Assembly (NCBI RefSeq): GCF_963678635.1
Contig: NC_087062.1
Coordinates: 4,764,193-4,828,192, forward strand
DNA length: 64,000 bases
Direction of reading: 5' to 3'
Source of the DNA: Symsagittifera roscoffensis
Taxonomy: Eukaryota; Xenacoelomorpha; Acoela; Convolutidae
This document shows positions 10,216 through 22,241 of the stretch, one piece after another. Position numbers and translations under genes: made by a program. Position 1 is the first letter of the stretch. The number at the start of each line of letters is the position of its first letter. A model generated the notes under the pieces. The model saw nothing but the letters and a program-made list of their open reading frames with translations. It searched no databases and had not been told where the DNA came from.

Positions 10216-13200
10216 ACGCAAAGATCAACAAAAAATACCACACAAATCACACAAATAAGGAACAATTTCCTTGGTTCGAACAACAAAGAAGGTCACGCAA
10301 ATAAACTGAAGCTGATACTATGAATCTTCGGCTTGAAGCTGATAGTATAGAGTAGTAGAAACGTAGGATAACTCTCGAACGGTTTAACTGAGACTATAAC
10401 TGAGACTATAACTGAAACGATAATTACCCCTGCAACATGAATTACTTTGAAACCCACAAAAATAATTCGCAGCATCTTTATTGCCTCTCTTCATTTCAAA
10501 TGATTTCTCTCGCAAGATAAAGTTTTTGAAGACCAACTATTTAACATTAAAAAAAGTTTTTAGCAGACCAACATATTACGACTGACGCAAAATTGGTTGA
10601 AAGACGTTTAGAGACTAGGAGGGAAGCTTGACAGAATCTTTGATCTCAATCCTACAAATAATGATACTTTTTAAGCTTCTTGTTGGCTGCGCCAATAAAA
10701 GAAAGTTTCTGAAGCAGTGAGTTTGGAAAAGTTTGCAAACTAATATGTCTGATTCTTTTGATACTTTCCAGCGCTAGCCGATTGCTTAAGGACCGATTAA
10801 AATAAGCATCCTTTTTGTATTTTTTGACATACGCCCGTAGTCTGCTATGAAATTTCTCACTTTGTCAATCAAAGCACCAAAACGTAGTAAATACTTGAAT
10901 TGAAACGACTATGAATTATTGTAGATCAGATGATTTAAATCAACTTAGGAAACAAGTCGGCAGAGACACAACTTGTAGAAAACCCATGTATGAATTGTTC
11001 AAGCTTCCTATAAAATTATGACGAATCGTTGTGGCTGAAAATAAAAATAAAACCTGTTTGTTTGCTTGTTTTTTATTTAAAATTTTGTACTCAGAAATCA
11101 TTGATTAATTGATTTCTGCAGATTAAAAAAATAGCAATTTGGAAGAAGTTTTTTGCAAGCAATTATGCAAAAAAGCAAACTTAGTGCAAAAAATTTAACA
11201 TACAAGACTTGACAGTCGGTTTTGTACAAACTTTTTGCAGTAAGTTGCAATCAAAAATTTAAAAAAGGAGTCAATTTTTAAAAAAGTGATTGTGATACTC
11301 TCTGGTTCCGGGCCATAGCAACCAACAAATTCAACGGGTTCAAGGTAAATCGTTTTTGTTTTCAGAATTAGATATCAATTTTTAACTTTACATGCAAGGA
11401 CAATAACAATAAAAACAGACAATTTGACTTTGAGCACTTATCAACTGCTAAAACTAACATCAAAGCTCGTTAGGAACTGTATGTAAGACCTATGCACAAA
11501 ACCCAAGAATTATTGATAGCTGAATCACAAAACGCCCGTGTGCAGCAAGTTTCCGTGCCATAATTGAGAAAATAATGCAGTTATTAAAACAGTAGTGCAA
11601 TCTTTGAAACACTATTGCAATATTTAAACAAAAAGCTTTTTTTTTCACAGGAACAATCAAATAAAACAAACTATAAAACTAAAATTACGTTCTCGTAAGT
11701 TTTGTTGAAATTTTTCATATATATTATACCAGACAAACAGCAGTTTATATTGCCACTCCATTTTTGTTCGTATCTCAACATCGCGTATTTTGGCTTGTTC
11801 AGAAAAATTTCGGTGCAGTATATAAATGATGCTTATTTATTACAAAAAAAATAATTGCAAAATTTTCAGTTGCTGAAATTTTCAAAAAATCATTTAACAT
11901 TTTAAATTATTTCAAAAATATCAAAAAACAATCTTCACAAGGTTAAACTTATGTGAAACTTATGTTAGAACTATTTTTAGTATTTATTTTCCTATTTTGA
12001 AAAAAAAATATCAAATATCAAAAAACATGTACTTTTTGAGTTTTAAAATTTTATTTTTGTTTCCAAAAACACAATGAACAATTGTCATATTAAATTAAAA
12101 ACAAACTACTTTTGAAATGGTCTCACAGATAAAGTTCGGTAAAAATTGCTATCTACTATGGGCTATCTGCTTGGGCTATCTACAACAAAAATAACTATAG
12201 AGAGTCATTAAGAAATATAATTTCATTTAAGCTGAAAATTTTTTGGATGTATAGTTCAGGGGCGGTTTTTGTTGACTAAATAAATCTTAAGTTAAGCTCT
12301 TACACATAATCAAAAAACCTGGCTCAAAGCAAAAACGTTTTGATAGTATTTTTGGTGAAAAATTGGCTCTCGACTAAATATTAGACAAAAAAGATGTTCA
12401 AATATTGTAGTAATATACTATCAGAATGCTTGAGCGAGCATAGAAGTGGTTTTAGAATAGAAAAGAGAAATAAAACGTTTTCCGTCATTTTTGGAGACCT
12501 TACTTGGTCTAATTTGAAGTAAAAAATCTGTATCATACATGAAAACGTTTGATAGGTTTTTTTTTGTTAAAGTGCGTTAGTTGAAATAAAATTTTCATTT
12601 GGTGTTAATTGCAGATATTTACGGAAATAGGGAGACTGACACGCAGACTCAATTCTTTTGAAGGGCTTAGATAAGGTTCTGAAGCGGATAAAAGCGGTAT
12701 CTTGCTGTTGACGTTCGCAAAGTGGAGTGAAAATGGGAATCATATCAAAGATTGAATTTTCAGATTTCAAGTAATTAAAACTCTTGTAACAGTTAACCGG
12801 TTATGGCGTTTAAGTTCAAAAATTTGTAAAAATCAAGAGAAACAAACGTTAACTTTAAAAGAAAAATTCTCAATTTTTGTTGGTATTTCTCATTGAAGAC
12901 AATTGAATCAGATTGAAACCCCCAAAAGAAGGCAAAACTAATTTTAAAATAGCAACAAATTTAAAGTCTCTCATACAACTCAAACAATTTTTAAAAAATT
13001 AGAAAACAAGTTGAACCATGTATCTCTTGCAAAATGATACCACACGAGCGTTCTTCGAGGTAGTCAAATCAGCTGGAAAAAACTGATCTACAGCCACAGT
13101 TCTTTACTTACTTCTGAAGGTGGTCAGAATAATGTCAGATTGCTATGCATACTACAAATGTACAATGATAAGGAAATTGAAAAAGGTTTACAGCTAACAA

Positions 13201-14230
13201 GAACGTACAAAAAATGACGCAAATATCGATCATTTTTCAAACAAGTAAGACTGGTGTCAAAGAGATAAGATGCAAATTGATTTACAACCTTTTAGCTGAC
13301 GTCGCTTCATTGAACTAATTGCTAACATCTATGCATTTTCAGCCACTTGAACAAATTAGTACATTAATCTTTGATTGATAATTGATCCGATTTTCAAAAA
13401 ATGGGAATATATTCTGTATGGGTTAGCTCTTTATTTTCAAACTAAATTGAAACTAAAGTTGACAGCGTTTGGTTATTGATCCGGAACTTTTTAAATTGTC
13501 AAGCGAATTGCTTGTACAGTACTAAAATGCGGATGTCATCGCAGTTTGAATAATGCCTAATGATTTCAATAAGCGAATTAATAATGCGTGGCAAATCATC
13601 CCCTTAGAATCATTTCAAGTTCAGTTAAAGCAAACTGATTGTTCATAATAATACTCACAGTTTAGCAAAATATTAAAGCATATCAAAGTGCAGTCAGAAA
13701 ACTCAGGGTTTCAATTTTATATACAAGCAGTTTTGATTTTACATTATACAACACGTTTTTCAAAAATGAGTAGGATATTGCTAATTTAAACAACACACTA
13801 TGAGTTTTTGACTGTTTTATGATATCTGCAATTTTGAATATAGGCGTTTTTTCATCATATCTGAAATTATCACTTTTTGGATAATAACCCTCGATCTGAA
13901 CCATTTTATTCATTCATCCGTTACCATTGTTTCTTTTTGAAACCCATCTGGATATCTTTTTTCTTCAAAATGCAGCTCTATCAGGTCTACTGCATCCATC
14001 AGTTTTCACAACGGTCTAAGAAAATCAAATCTTTCCGAAAAATGATAATGCACAAAATATCACTATTTTCTAGAAACAACGGTGAATCGATTCTGCTACA
14101 TATAAAAAAACTAATGGTTTGCTTTGCACGTTTTTATTTGGGGCCACATGATTTTGATTCAGGAGTGAATTACAGAATACTATTCGAAATCAGGCATGTT
14201 AGTTGATTATACAGTCGCTTTCAAAGAGGT
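10216..14230. other. Long AT-rich spacer without supported genes
   Basis: I see no transposon ends or RNA genes here. A 12-base motif ACTGAGACTATA is repeated about three times near 10387-10425. Two minus-strand open stretches (12567-12770 and 13683-13913) have protein-like composition but no recognisable domain or splice context. The last few hundred bases are downstream of the left SNTX-like gene and have no counterpart beyond the right copy, so they lie outside the inverted repeat. Confidence 0.4.
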
Positions 14231-16891
14231 TTACGTGCAATTCATTACGATTGCATGCATTTTCCTTTGACAGGCCATGCTTGCATCCCATTTCTCAATA
14301 TCATCCTCCGTGATGAGTTCACTTTTCTCAAAAGCAGGATGATGGTGATAGTTCATTGTTTCCAAAACTTGTTTGTTGCCTTTCAGCTCAAGATCGTTTT
14401 CGATGAAATTGTACACAGTATCTGTTTTTGAGTTGTTTTGTCTGTTGATAATCGCCATATGTTTCTGTCCAGCGTTCCTAAACAGGATGGTTGCGTTTTT
14501 AAAAAAACTTTTTTCGTTATCTCTCAATTCATCACTTTCGTCAAAACATTTTATAATAGAACTACACTTTGAATAAGCGTACAATTTGTAGATCTGTAGT
14601 TGGAAGAGCATGTAATTTTCGAGGCTTGTTACAAAGTACATAGTTTTGCCTTCAAACAAATCTGAGAGAGGTTTTAGTCGAAATATAGCATTACGTGGGA
14701 AGCTGTCAGCAACCCGAAATAGATACCGATTTTTCAAAGAAGCGCCCAATAGAAATGAAATGTAGGCATTCATTTCTGCTTCTACGGTAGGGCCTTCACC
14801 AAGAAATATCAACATAATAGCATTGTCACCGCCCACTGGCGAAGCAACTACTTCTGGTTGAAACTCACAAGCAATATCAAAAACTGTCAAGCTGTGAAAC
14901 TTTGTCTCTGTGGGCTTTAAACCTAGATACAAATTACAACCTTCAACCTTCCAGTTATTAAAAGAATATTGTCGTGAATCGTGTGATAATGATGAATTTT
15001 CTTCTTCAAAAAATTCAATCAACTTCTCTGCTGTTGTAGCTCGTGAAAATAAGGGTCCTGTTTTTGTTTCGGACTCGACGGGGCTGCAAAAAACTAGCCC
15101 CAGCAGCTTATACTTTGCAGCAATCCTTGTTTCATAAAATCGTCCACTTTTAAGAGGTGATGTCTGGTAGCTCGAGATTTCGAAATCAGTTTTAGTAGGT
15201 TCGAGGTTTTCAATATCCCATGGTCTATCATCATGTTCCTGCGATCTAGGCCCAGCCGAACTTGATGACATTTTTGATCTCCACTGAATCTGAAAACCGG
15301 TTAGATAGTTATGATCCAAATTGGTCCACGAGACTTTGATAGTTGTTTCAGAAGCTACAGTTGTCTCAATTATTGGTTTGGGCAATTCTACTGGAATTAT
15401 TGAAGTTCCTAAACTGGAAACCAAGGATATTTGACCAGGTTTGTTGGCTTCTTTTTTCTTTTTTGTTACTCCGAATCCGAAGCTGACTTCAGGCATTTCA
15501 ATTGAGCTTCTTAGTTTTGATATTTCAGTGATCGACTTCTGCAGTGCCTCAGCACTCTCGCCGTTTTCAAACCACTCAGTTACGTTATCATCGCTATCGC
15601 TCTCTGCATCGCTATCAGTGTTAACAGCGTCATCAATGCTTTCGATTTTTAGTTTGGATTCCATTGCATGCCTTTTTTGCAATAACTCATTGCATGAAAT
15701 ATCCAAAAAAACTCGATTGCTCAAATCATTATCGGAATCTGTCTCAAAGTTCTGGAAACCCTCATTTTCCAATTGTTCGAAAACTTTCTGTAAGAAATGA
15801 TTTTCCTTTGTTTTCGCTGATATAAAACTCTCCGCAACGTGGTGCTGTTTTTTAACAACAGAAGTTGATTTATTGATCTCGCTGATTAGCAATGATGTTT
15901 CTTCTTGGGTACCGCTTCTCAATTTTGGCAAAATTTCACGAACTTTTTCTTTGAACTCCTCCAAGCATGATCCATACTTGCCTTGGAAGTTTTCACATTG
16001 TTTCTTGCATGAATTTATAGTTCTGATGCAGCACAATTTTTGCAAATCTTCTAGTGACGCTAGCGATTTTGTCGTTTTGTCCAAAGTGTTCGCCAATCGA
16101 CTGATAGTTTTTTCGTCCAGGCTTCGAACTATTCGATTCTCGTCAGTATAAACAAGAGAAATTGGAAGAAGTTTCACTGTCAATGTGTTGTTGTAACGTT
16201 TCAGGGTTTCTGGCATATCTCGGGCAGCTTTTGCAACGTCTTCGAAACTCGATATTGGCACGTCAACAACTCCGTCGACTTCGATAGTGTACTCGTCGAT
16301 GTTTTTCGTGTCACCTGTTGTGTGTGTCACTCCGCCAGAAATTTTCACGCCGCTAACTATTTTTTTCAATTCACCTGACATTTTACCACCAATTTCTTTG
16401 ATTTCATCGTTATTTGAGCACTTTTTTCTGAATGAAATGTTTGCAGTTGCTCCCTCGGTCACCTCACAGACAAAATGAGTAATGTTGGGATTTCTAAGAA
16501 CCAAATTCTGATGAGGCATTTCGATCATAGTTTCCATTGGGATGCTTCTAACTCTGTTCTTTTTGATACATGTCACGTCAATTCGAGCTTCGTTCGTGGT
16601 ATTTTTTGAAGAACTCAAGTACTTAGCAGAACCGTTCAGCTTCACAAAACCGAAAGCAATGTCCAAGGCCCCGTTTGCATCCAGGTCACTGTTATTTCGC
16701 AGCTCTTCAACAGTTGACGAGACTTTCAATTTGATATCATGAGCATCTGTGATTATTTGCTGGCTTTCGATGTCTTTGTGATTCCAGAGACTCAAACTCG
16801 AATAGAATTGACCTGTAGTGGCGTCAAACAAAGTGCCCAGCTCAATTTGCTCACCCAACGCATGCCTTGTGATTGGCGCCTCATACGACAT
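14231..16891 (-). CDS. SNTX-like (stonustoxin/MACPF-superfamily) protein with FN3-like domain, left copy
   Basis: The gene encodes an uninterrupted 886-residue protein. The N-terminus (residues 11-24, ALGEQIELGTLFDA, then SLSLW to residue 36) and the next ~240 residues match the pattern I know from the SNTX family, whose founding members are pore-forming fish-venom subunits but whose relatives occur widely in animals. Approximate layout: SNTX MACPF/CDC-like domain 1-250, helical Cys/Lys-rich region 255-410 (position of the FAT-like domain), acidic Asp/Ser linker near 430, FN3-like domain 500-615 with IKVSW and GFQIQW strands, and a C-terminal domain 640-886. There is no signal peptide or membrane segment, so the product looks cytosolic. 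I chose the ATG at 16,891 because the right copy shares it, a splice acceptor lies just upstream, and the context is AAAATG. Upstream residues of the open frame are 5' leader. A toxin role is not implied. Confidence 0.8.
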   Translation of the reverse strand: MSYEAPITRHALGEQIELGTLFDATTGQFYSSLSLWNHKDIESQQIITDAHDIKLKVSSTVEELRNNSDLDANGALDIAFGFVKLNGSAKYLSSSKNTTNEARIDVTCIKKNRVRSIPMETMIEMPHQNLVLRNPNITHFVCEVTEGATANISFRKKCSNNDEIKEIGGKMSGELKKIVSGVKISGGVTHTTGDTKNIDEYTIEVDGVVDVPISSFEDVAKAARDMPETLKRYNNTLTVKLLPISLVYTDENRIVRSLDEKTISRLANTLDKTTKSLASLEDLQKLCCIRTINSCKKQCENFQGKYGSCLEEFKEKVREILPKLRSGTQEETSLLISEINKSTSVVKKQHHVAESFISAKTKENHFLQKVFEQLENEGFQNFETDSDNDLSNRVFLDISCNELLQKRHAMESKLKIESIDDAVNTDSDAESDSDDNVTEWFENGESAEALQKSITEISKLRSSIEMPEVSFGFGVTKKKKEANKPGQISLVSSLGTSIIPVELPKPIIETTVASETTIKVSWTNLDHNYLTGFQIQWRSKMSSSSAGPRSQEHDDRPWDIENLEPTKTDFEISSYQTSPLKSGRFYETRIAAKYKLLGLVFCSPVESETKTGPLFSRATTAEKLIEFFEEENSSLSHDSRQYSFNNWKVEGCNLYLGLKPTETKFHSLTVFDIACEFQPEVVASPVGGDNAIMLIFLGEGPTVEAEMNAYISFLLGASLKNRYLFRVADSFPRNAIFRLKPLSDLFEGKTMYFVTSLENYMLFQLQIYKLYAYSKCSSIIKCFDESDELRDNEKSFFKNATILFRNAGQKHMAIINRQNNSKTDTVYNFIENDLELKGNKQVLETMNYHHHPAFEKSELITEDDIEKWDASMACQRKMHAIVMNCT

Positions 16892-16928
16892 TTTGGAGAC
16901 CGTTTTCTGACAAAGTAAATCAATTCTC

Positions 16929-17232
16929 CTAAACAATTTATTTAGATTTATTATTAAAACGTTTAGCAGTAAAATTCAGTTTGAGCGCTTGCAATTGCCA
17001 GACTAATTTTTAACAATAGCCGAAATGGTTAAAAACGATCTCCGTCATCAAAATAGGCTGCTTTAAGCAAACTAATTTGGGTCCAATTTGTTCGCCTGAA
17101 AAGTTTTTGCCCACAATCTGCCGTTAATTTATGGATAATAACTATGCTGTTATCAAGTTGCCGCTCAAATTAAAAAACCTTCAAATTATCAAAAATATGC
17201 GTTCAAATTAAAATATAGCAGAGAAAACTTAC
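16929..17232 (-). other. Intron in 5' leader of left SNTX-like gene
   Basis: The donor CCAG|GTAAGT (exon end at 17,233) and the acceptor TTGTTTAG|GAGAATTG (exon start at 16,928) are both conserved in the right copy. The intron is 304 bases here and 375 on the right. This makes exon 1 non-coding, with the start codon about 40 bases into exon 2. Confidence 0.65.
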
Positions 17233-17945
17233 CTGGTTATATGCAGCTGTTCAAATTAATTTGTTGAGTTATGTGTGTACATTTTTCTAGCTCTTTTCAA
17301 TTATAACCAAAAAGAAAATATTATGGTTTGTATTTATCTTTTTATGTATATGAAAAGTGCATCGAAGTTTGAACCTGCGTCACTATCGCAAATAATGCTA
17401 AATTTTTTTAGTTAAGACACGTAACTTTAAAACCTGGTCGCACCTAAGGTACCACAGTTGTTTTAAGCTAGAATCAGGTAAAACTAAGATTTTTAATGTA
17501 ATGTGCTGTCCATTTTTAGAAAAAGCTGCACTCTCAAAAATTCTCACGTCTTTTCAATCGGAAAATTGTGATTTTCAAAATTTAAACTGGTAAAACATAG
17601 CAGAGAAAACTTGCCTGGTAAAATTCAGCTGTTCAAATCAATTTGTTGAATTATCTGTGTAAATATAAACAAGAAAAAAATACTATGGTTTGTTTTATTT
17701 GATTTTTATATATGAAAAGTGCATCGAAGTTTGAACTTACGTCACTATCGCGAATAAAAAAATGTATTGACTTAAGACACGTAACTTTCGAAAGTGGTTG
17801 CACCTACCTAATGTATGTACCACAGTTGCTTCAAGCCAGAAACAGGTAAAACTAGTTTTAATGTGCTGTCCTGTCCATCTTTAGAAAAAGCTGCACGCTC
17901 AAAACTGTTTACGTGTTTTCAATTGAAAGTCTCGTAATTTTAGTT
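17218..17945 (-). repeat. Tandem duplication of SNTX promoter plus exon 1
   Basis: Two diverged copies, 17,218-17,597 and 17,598-about 17,945, each contain the TTCGATGCAC upstream motif, a TATA-like site, a short leader and the splice-donor region. The right arm has only one copy. The gene-proximal copy keeps a GTAAGT donor but has a weaker TATA-like site. The distal copy has a strong TATATAAAA (minus strand, 17,704-17,712) but its donor reads CCAG|GCAAG. Confidence 0.7.
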
Positions 17946-18039
17946 GAAGCAGTCTCGTGAAAAAGAACCATGCTTGAACTGTTAACTGTTTGTATTGCTC
18001 AAAATCGCTCCAAAAACAGGCACTTTTGAGAAACCCCTA

Positions 18040-18500
18040 TCAAAACTTGTGGAATCTGCAACAAGATTTAAGGAATCTGGAACAGTTTTGGAATCTATAA
18101 GCGAATAATAAAATGTCTGGGAATTGTTAGCGGATTTCGCAACAGGCCAAAACAAAATTGTTGCGCAACCCGCAACATTGCTATTTGTCTCTGATCTTCA
18201 TTGCTGTTTTGGATTTCTCAAACAAATAGCTAAAAAACTGTATTGCTCAAAATCGCTCCAAAAACAGGCACTTTTGCGGAAGCTGCAACAAAACTTGTGG
18301 AGTTAGCAACAAGATTTGCGGAATCCTGTACAGTTAGTGGAATCCATAAATAAATAAAAGTATGTGTTTAGCAAACTTAAGCTGTCATGAAATCCGCAAC
18401 TGTAAGTGGAATCCGCAAGTTGCCAGCGGAATCCGCAACTTTTAAACAGATTCCGCAAACTGTTAGCAAAATCCGCAAATTGTGGAGTAGGTTAGAATCC
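18040..18500. repeat. Degenerate short-repeat array with GGAATCCGCAA core
   Basis: The cores GGAATCCGCAA, GATTCCGCAA and AATCCGCAA recur every 20-25 bases between 18,361 and 18,490, with looser copies from about 18,040. The right arm carries the reverse-complement version at 54,180-54,625. The 60-codon open stretch at 18,124 is within this repeat and is not called. Confidence 0.7.
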
Positions 18501-21500
18501 AAAGAAATTACACTATGTTAGAAGAATTCTCTCTGGATTCCGGGAACACACCGACACAATATTGTGAGCCTATCTAGTTCACAGTTTTACCTCGTAATGT
18601 TCATATTGAAGTTACCAAACAATTTTTTTATGTTATTTTCGATAGTTCTTATATGACACCTCACTAGATTTTCTTTTGTTCACCAAAATTGGAAAAAAAC
18701 AATCAAATACCAAATGCTTTTACACAAAATGAAGACAATAGAGAAGATCAAGATTCAAATTGACGCATGCAGAAAATCACAGTTATAAATAAAATTAGTT
18801 AATGAGTCTAATGATTGCACGTAAATTCAGAGCGTCGATACTCAATTGCGTTATATAAAAGTTTCAAAAAAAACTCAAATTGTGATTGCCGAAATCAGCC
18901 TGAATAAAAACCATCCCAAGCACATTTATTTCGTTACTTTCCTAGAAACATGGAGCAAAAAAACCAAGTTCAAGTGTTTTACCATTCGGCCAGCTGCTAC
19001 TCTTTAAAAGTTATTTGCATATGTGTAGAAATGGCGGAATGCAAAAGCCTTTCATATTGGTGATTAGCCTGATGATTTTTGCGTCACTTCACCTCAGCCA
19101 TCAATTTGTTCCCGTGCAAGGAAAGTAGCGTCAAAATCCAAATTCAAACGCTGAAAAAAGTGAAAAAGAGATTGGCATAAGGTCAGCTTTACTTCAGCGT
19201 TTTTTAAGGGAATTAAAGCTGAAATTTTGCCAGTCTAGCTCTTTTCCAATTCTGCGTTTGAACTTGAAATTTGAATTTGCTTTAAAGAACGTTGCCTTTT
19301 TTTGTATTGATTTTTGAGGGAAAATTAAAAGTTTAGCAAACAAAATTATCTCTAACAAAACAAATCAAGATATGTTAAAGATTATTTGGAAAAATCAGAG
19401 TTTTGCGCTGAATAAAAAAGCTTTGTTTAGGGCTTCCGATCAAGTTTCAATAGTCAATCATATAGATATCAGCCAAACAGGCAGTCCAGTATTTAGATCA
19501 CGGTAGTATCCTCCCCGTTGAATGGATAAAATTAAAAAATATATATATTCCATTGTTTGAATTTGATTAAACTGCTTAGCGGCTTGTTTAGGTTGAGAAC
19601 TTTGAAAAATTCTTGTGAACGGATAAAACATTGCAAAAGCTGGCCGACATCGAAAATTTTCTCTACGCGCTTTTTGGGCCAGAAAACTTAATTTGAGGGA
19701 GGATCGGGCGCCCAAAAACAAATGTTTTCGGTCAAACATTCTTTTAGTCGTTTTTTTATTTGCCTGCGGCGCAGAAAGTCATTTTTCGACAAACCGCTCT
19801 CCTTTGAAAAATTTCTGCGCACACCGCTGGTCAGTGCTAAAAATTTCTTACTGCTTATACAAGTTACCTTATCTTAGAAAAAAAAATTCATACTAAAATA
19901 TCTTACCTACTTTGAATTTTTTTAAAAAAACTGTTGATTACACCTTTGAATACATTGATTGTGATGCTTTTGTGAAATTTCTTTATTTATCGTTCATTTT
20001 TTCTATTGTGAAGAAATCAATCCTATTGAGTTATCTGCTAAGTGCTCTTGCGTCGACCACCAACTTGCAATTTCTATTGATCTAACTTTTGTTTACGCGT
20101 GCCAAATGTTTAAAAACTGCACTTACGTGATTTAATTATCTCCTTACATTTTTTTTTCATATGCAACTAAATTTAAAAAACAAAAGCTAAGGCCAAGGTT
20201 TTTCTCCTGCAAACTGCTTCATATTCACTCGTACAAATTTTTTTGATAATATAAGATAGTTAAGAAAATGTGGCATGGTGATAACTTGTCATTGCTAATT
20301 AACATTATAAAACCACTCGTTGCACCATGAAGTCTGAGGTGGAATAAAAAGAAAAATATTAAAAACACCAACTTTAAATATTTCAAAAAAAGTACTTAAT
20401 ATAATGCAAAACCGTGCTTATTTCTGGCTCTTGTTCCCTTCCCCTTCTCTTATAAGCAACATTTTTAGAGTGCATCAGGGGGTTTTACAAAATATCATAA
20501 AGATACAACATTTTTAATGCGGCGTAATTAGTCGGCACAGCAATCAGACAACGTGAACAAAATTTCATCAAAAAAGTCTAGTTGAGGGGAAAATGGAAAG
20601 ATCGATTTTTATTGAAAATCAAATGCAAATCTCCATATTGAGAGTTTGCTAAGCAATAATTAGACAGTTGTGCTTGACTTTTCTTCTTTTTAAGTTTAGT
20701 TTGAGTTTAATTTCGATTGTTTAAAATTTGTTTATTGGTCGTAGTGGTGAAAGTTGCTTGTCTTCAGCCTCGACTTTTTGCAATAAAATATTATATATCA
20801 AATAGTTCACTGCTCAGATTTTCAAAATTGTACAAAATTGGACAAAATTGTTCAAATTCCCCTATTCTGGAGTTGCGAAAGACGTGAAAAATTTGTCTGA
20901 TAAATGTCACATTATGAGGAAAATTTTACCGACTATTCTGGAAACACTCAAGTTGATTGCGTTATTTGCAGTCTTTTTCCGGTCCTTATTATCAAAGGAA
21001 TAAATTATGAAGACCAAATACGTTTTCTTTGTCGGATTTTCTCCACTCACCTCATTTAAATTTCAATTTTGATTAAAAAAATCAATTTTACGTGGTTATA
21101 ATGTATGTGGTTCTAACATCACCGATTCAGCCACAAAACAACTCTGAAAATAAAAATTTTGAAAAATGGGGGGAATGGAAAAGGACCTGATTAGGCCATA
21201 ACAAACATATTTAATCTTCTTAATTAACCTTGTAAAACCACTCGTTAGACCATACAATTCATGTTTGTGTGAGGTGGGGGGGGGAAAGGAAAAAGAGCCC
21301 TTAAAATTTATTTTAATGGTGGCATAATGTAATAAAAAAAATTGTATATCGAACATATTTTTCATCATAATATACAAAATGGGGTAAAAAAAAGCTAATT
21401 TAATGTTCCTTCTCCAGATTTTTAGCAAGAATCTGGCAAGGTTTAAAGAGTTTTCCCCTTATTAGGGCCTCATAATTGCAACATTACAACGTGTGGGCTA

Positions 21501-21505
21501 AAATT
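18501..21505. other. Intergenic region with decayed repeats
   Basis: This stretch separates the two divergent genes. It contains an imperfect inverted repeat at about 19,141-19,275 (TTCAAACGCTGAAAAAAGTG pairing with the TTCTGCGTTTGAAC end), a decayed CAGGGGCGGA-family body at about 19,640-19,800, and a truncated GGCTC-family element ending near 21,300. Counterparts are visible in the right arm at 51.2-54.1 kb. I find no supported gene. Confidence 0.5.
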
Positions 21506-21722
21506 GGTTCTTTTTCCTTTTCCCCCCACCTGCAATTTTTTTTATTTGAAGTTGCTGTTCACTTTATCCGATTGTCATGAAAACTTACACGCTGACTAAT
21601 TAGGCCATGACAAACATATTTGGTCTTCATAATTAACTTTGTAAAACCACGCGTTACACCATAAAGTTGATGCTCAAGTGAGGTGGGGGGGGGGGGGGGG
21701 GGGAAGGAAAAAGAGCCGAGCC
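21506..21722. mobile_element. GGCTC-ended MITE, copy 1
   Basis: The ends are GGTTCTTTTTCCTTTTCC and GGAAGGAAAAAGAGCC plus an extra GAGCC. An exact 8-base duplication CTAAAATT flanks it at 21,498-21,505 and 21,723-21,730. It includes a long G-run next to the right end. The 8-base duplication suggests a hAT-like mechanism. No coding capacity. Confidence 0.8.
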
Positions 21723-21783
21723 CTAAAATTATTTTGTATTTGGCTGTAGTGGAAGCTTCAACAGAAAAACCCTATCTGAATTC

Positions 21784-21988
21784 GGCTCTTTTTCCTTTCC
21801 CCCCCCCCCACCTGCGAATTTTTACATGTAAATTTGTTGACCACTTTATCGGATTGTTAAGAAAACTTACAGACGGACTAATATGGCAACGACCAGCATA
21901 TTTGGATTTCATACTCAACCTCGTAAAACCACTCGTTACACTAAAAAAATGAAGCTCGTGTGAGGTGGGGGGAAAAGGAAAAAGAGCC
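21784..21988. mobile_element. GGCTC-ended MITE, copy 2
   Basis: The inverted ends are GGCTCTTTTTCCTTT and AAAGGAAAAAGAGCC-type, flanked by an exact 8-base duplication CTGAATTC at 21,776-21,783 and 21,989-21,996. The element is 205 bases and lies in the same orientation as copy 1, 60 bases away. A decayed allele sits at the matching right-arm site (about 50,821-51,019). Confidence 0.85.
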
Positions 21989-22241
21989 CTGAATTCCAGG
22001 AACATTAGGTCAATTTAGTTTCAGTTAAGCTATTATAGTTCAATTTACAGAAAATTAGTTCAAAACTCACAAAATATGAAAACCAAGCATGCACACGTGC
22101 CAAATTAGATACACCATGCACGTGGCTTGTTAGCTAACCATGATAACAAACTTACGCTTTTCCAAGAATCTCAACCTTTTTCTACACTCTATTTGAATTA
22201 TCGCCTTGTTGTTCAAACCTTCCCTTTTTGGTCTGGTCCTT

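Noticed and set aside
12567-12770. Minus-strand 67-codon open stretch with protein-like composition
   Set aside because: No recognisable domain, splice sites or repeated counterpart; too short to call without homology.
13683-13913. Minus-strand 76-codon open stretch downstream of the left SNTX-like gene
   Set aside because: It is plausible in composition but has no counterpart at the right copy and no splice context.
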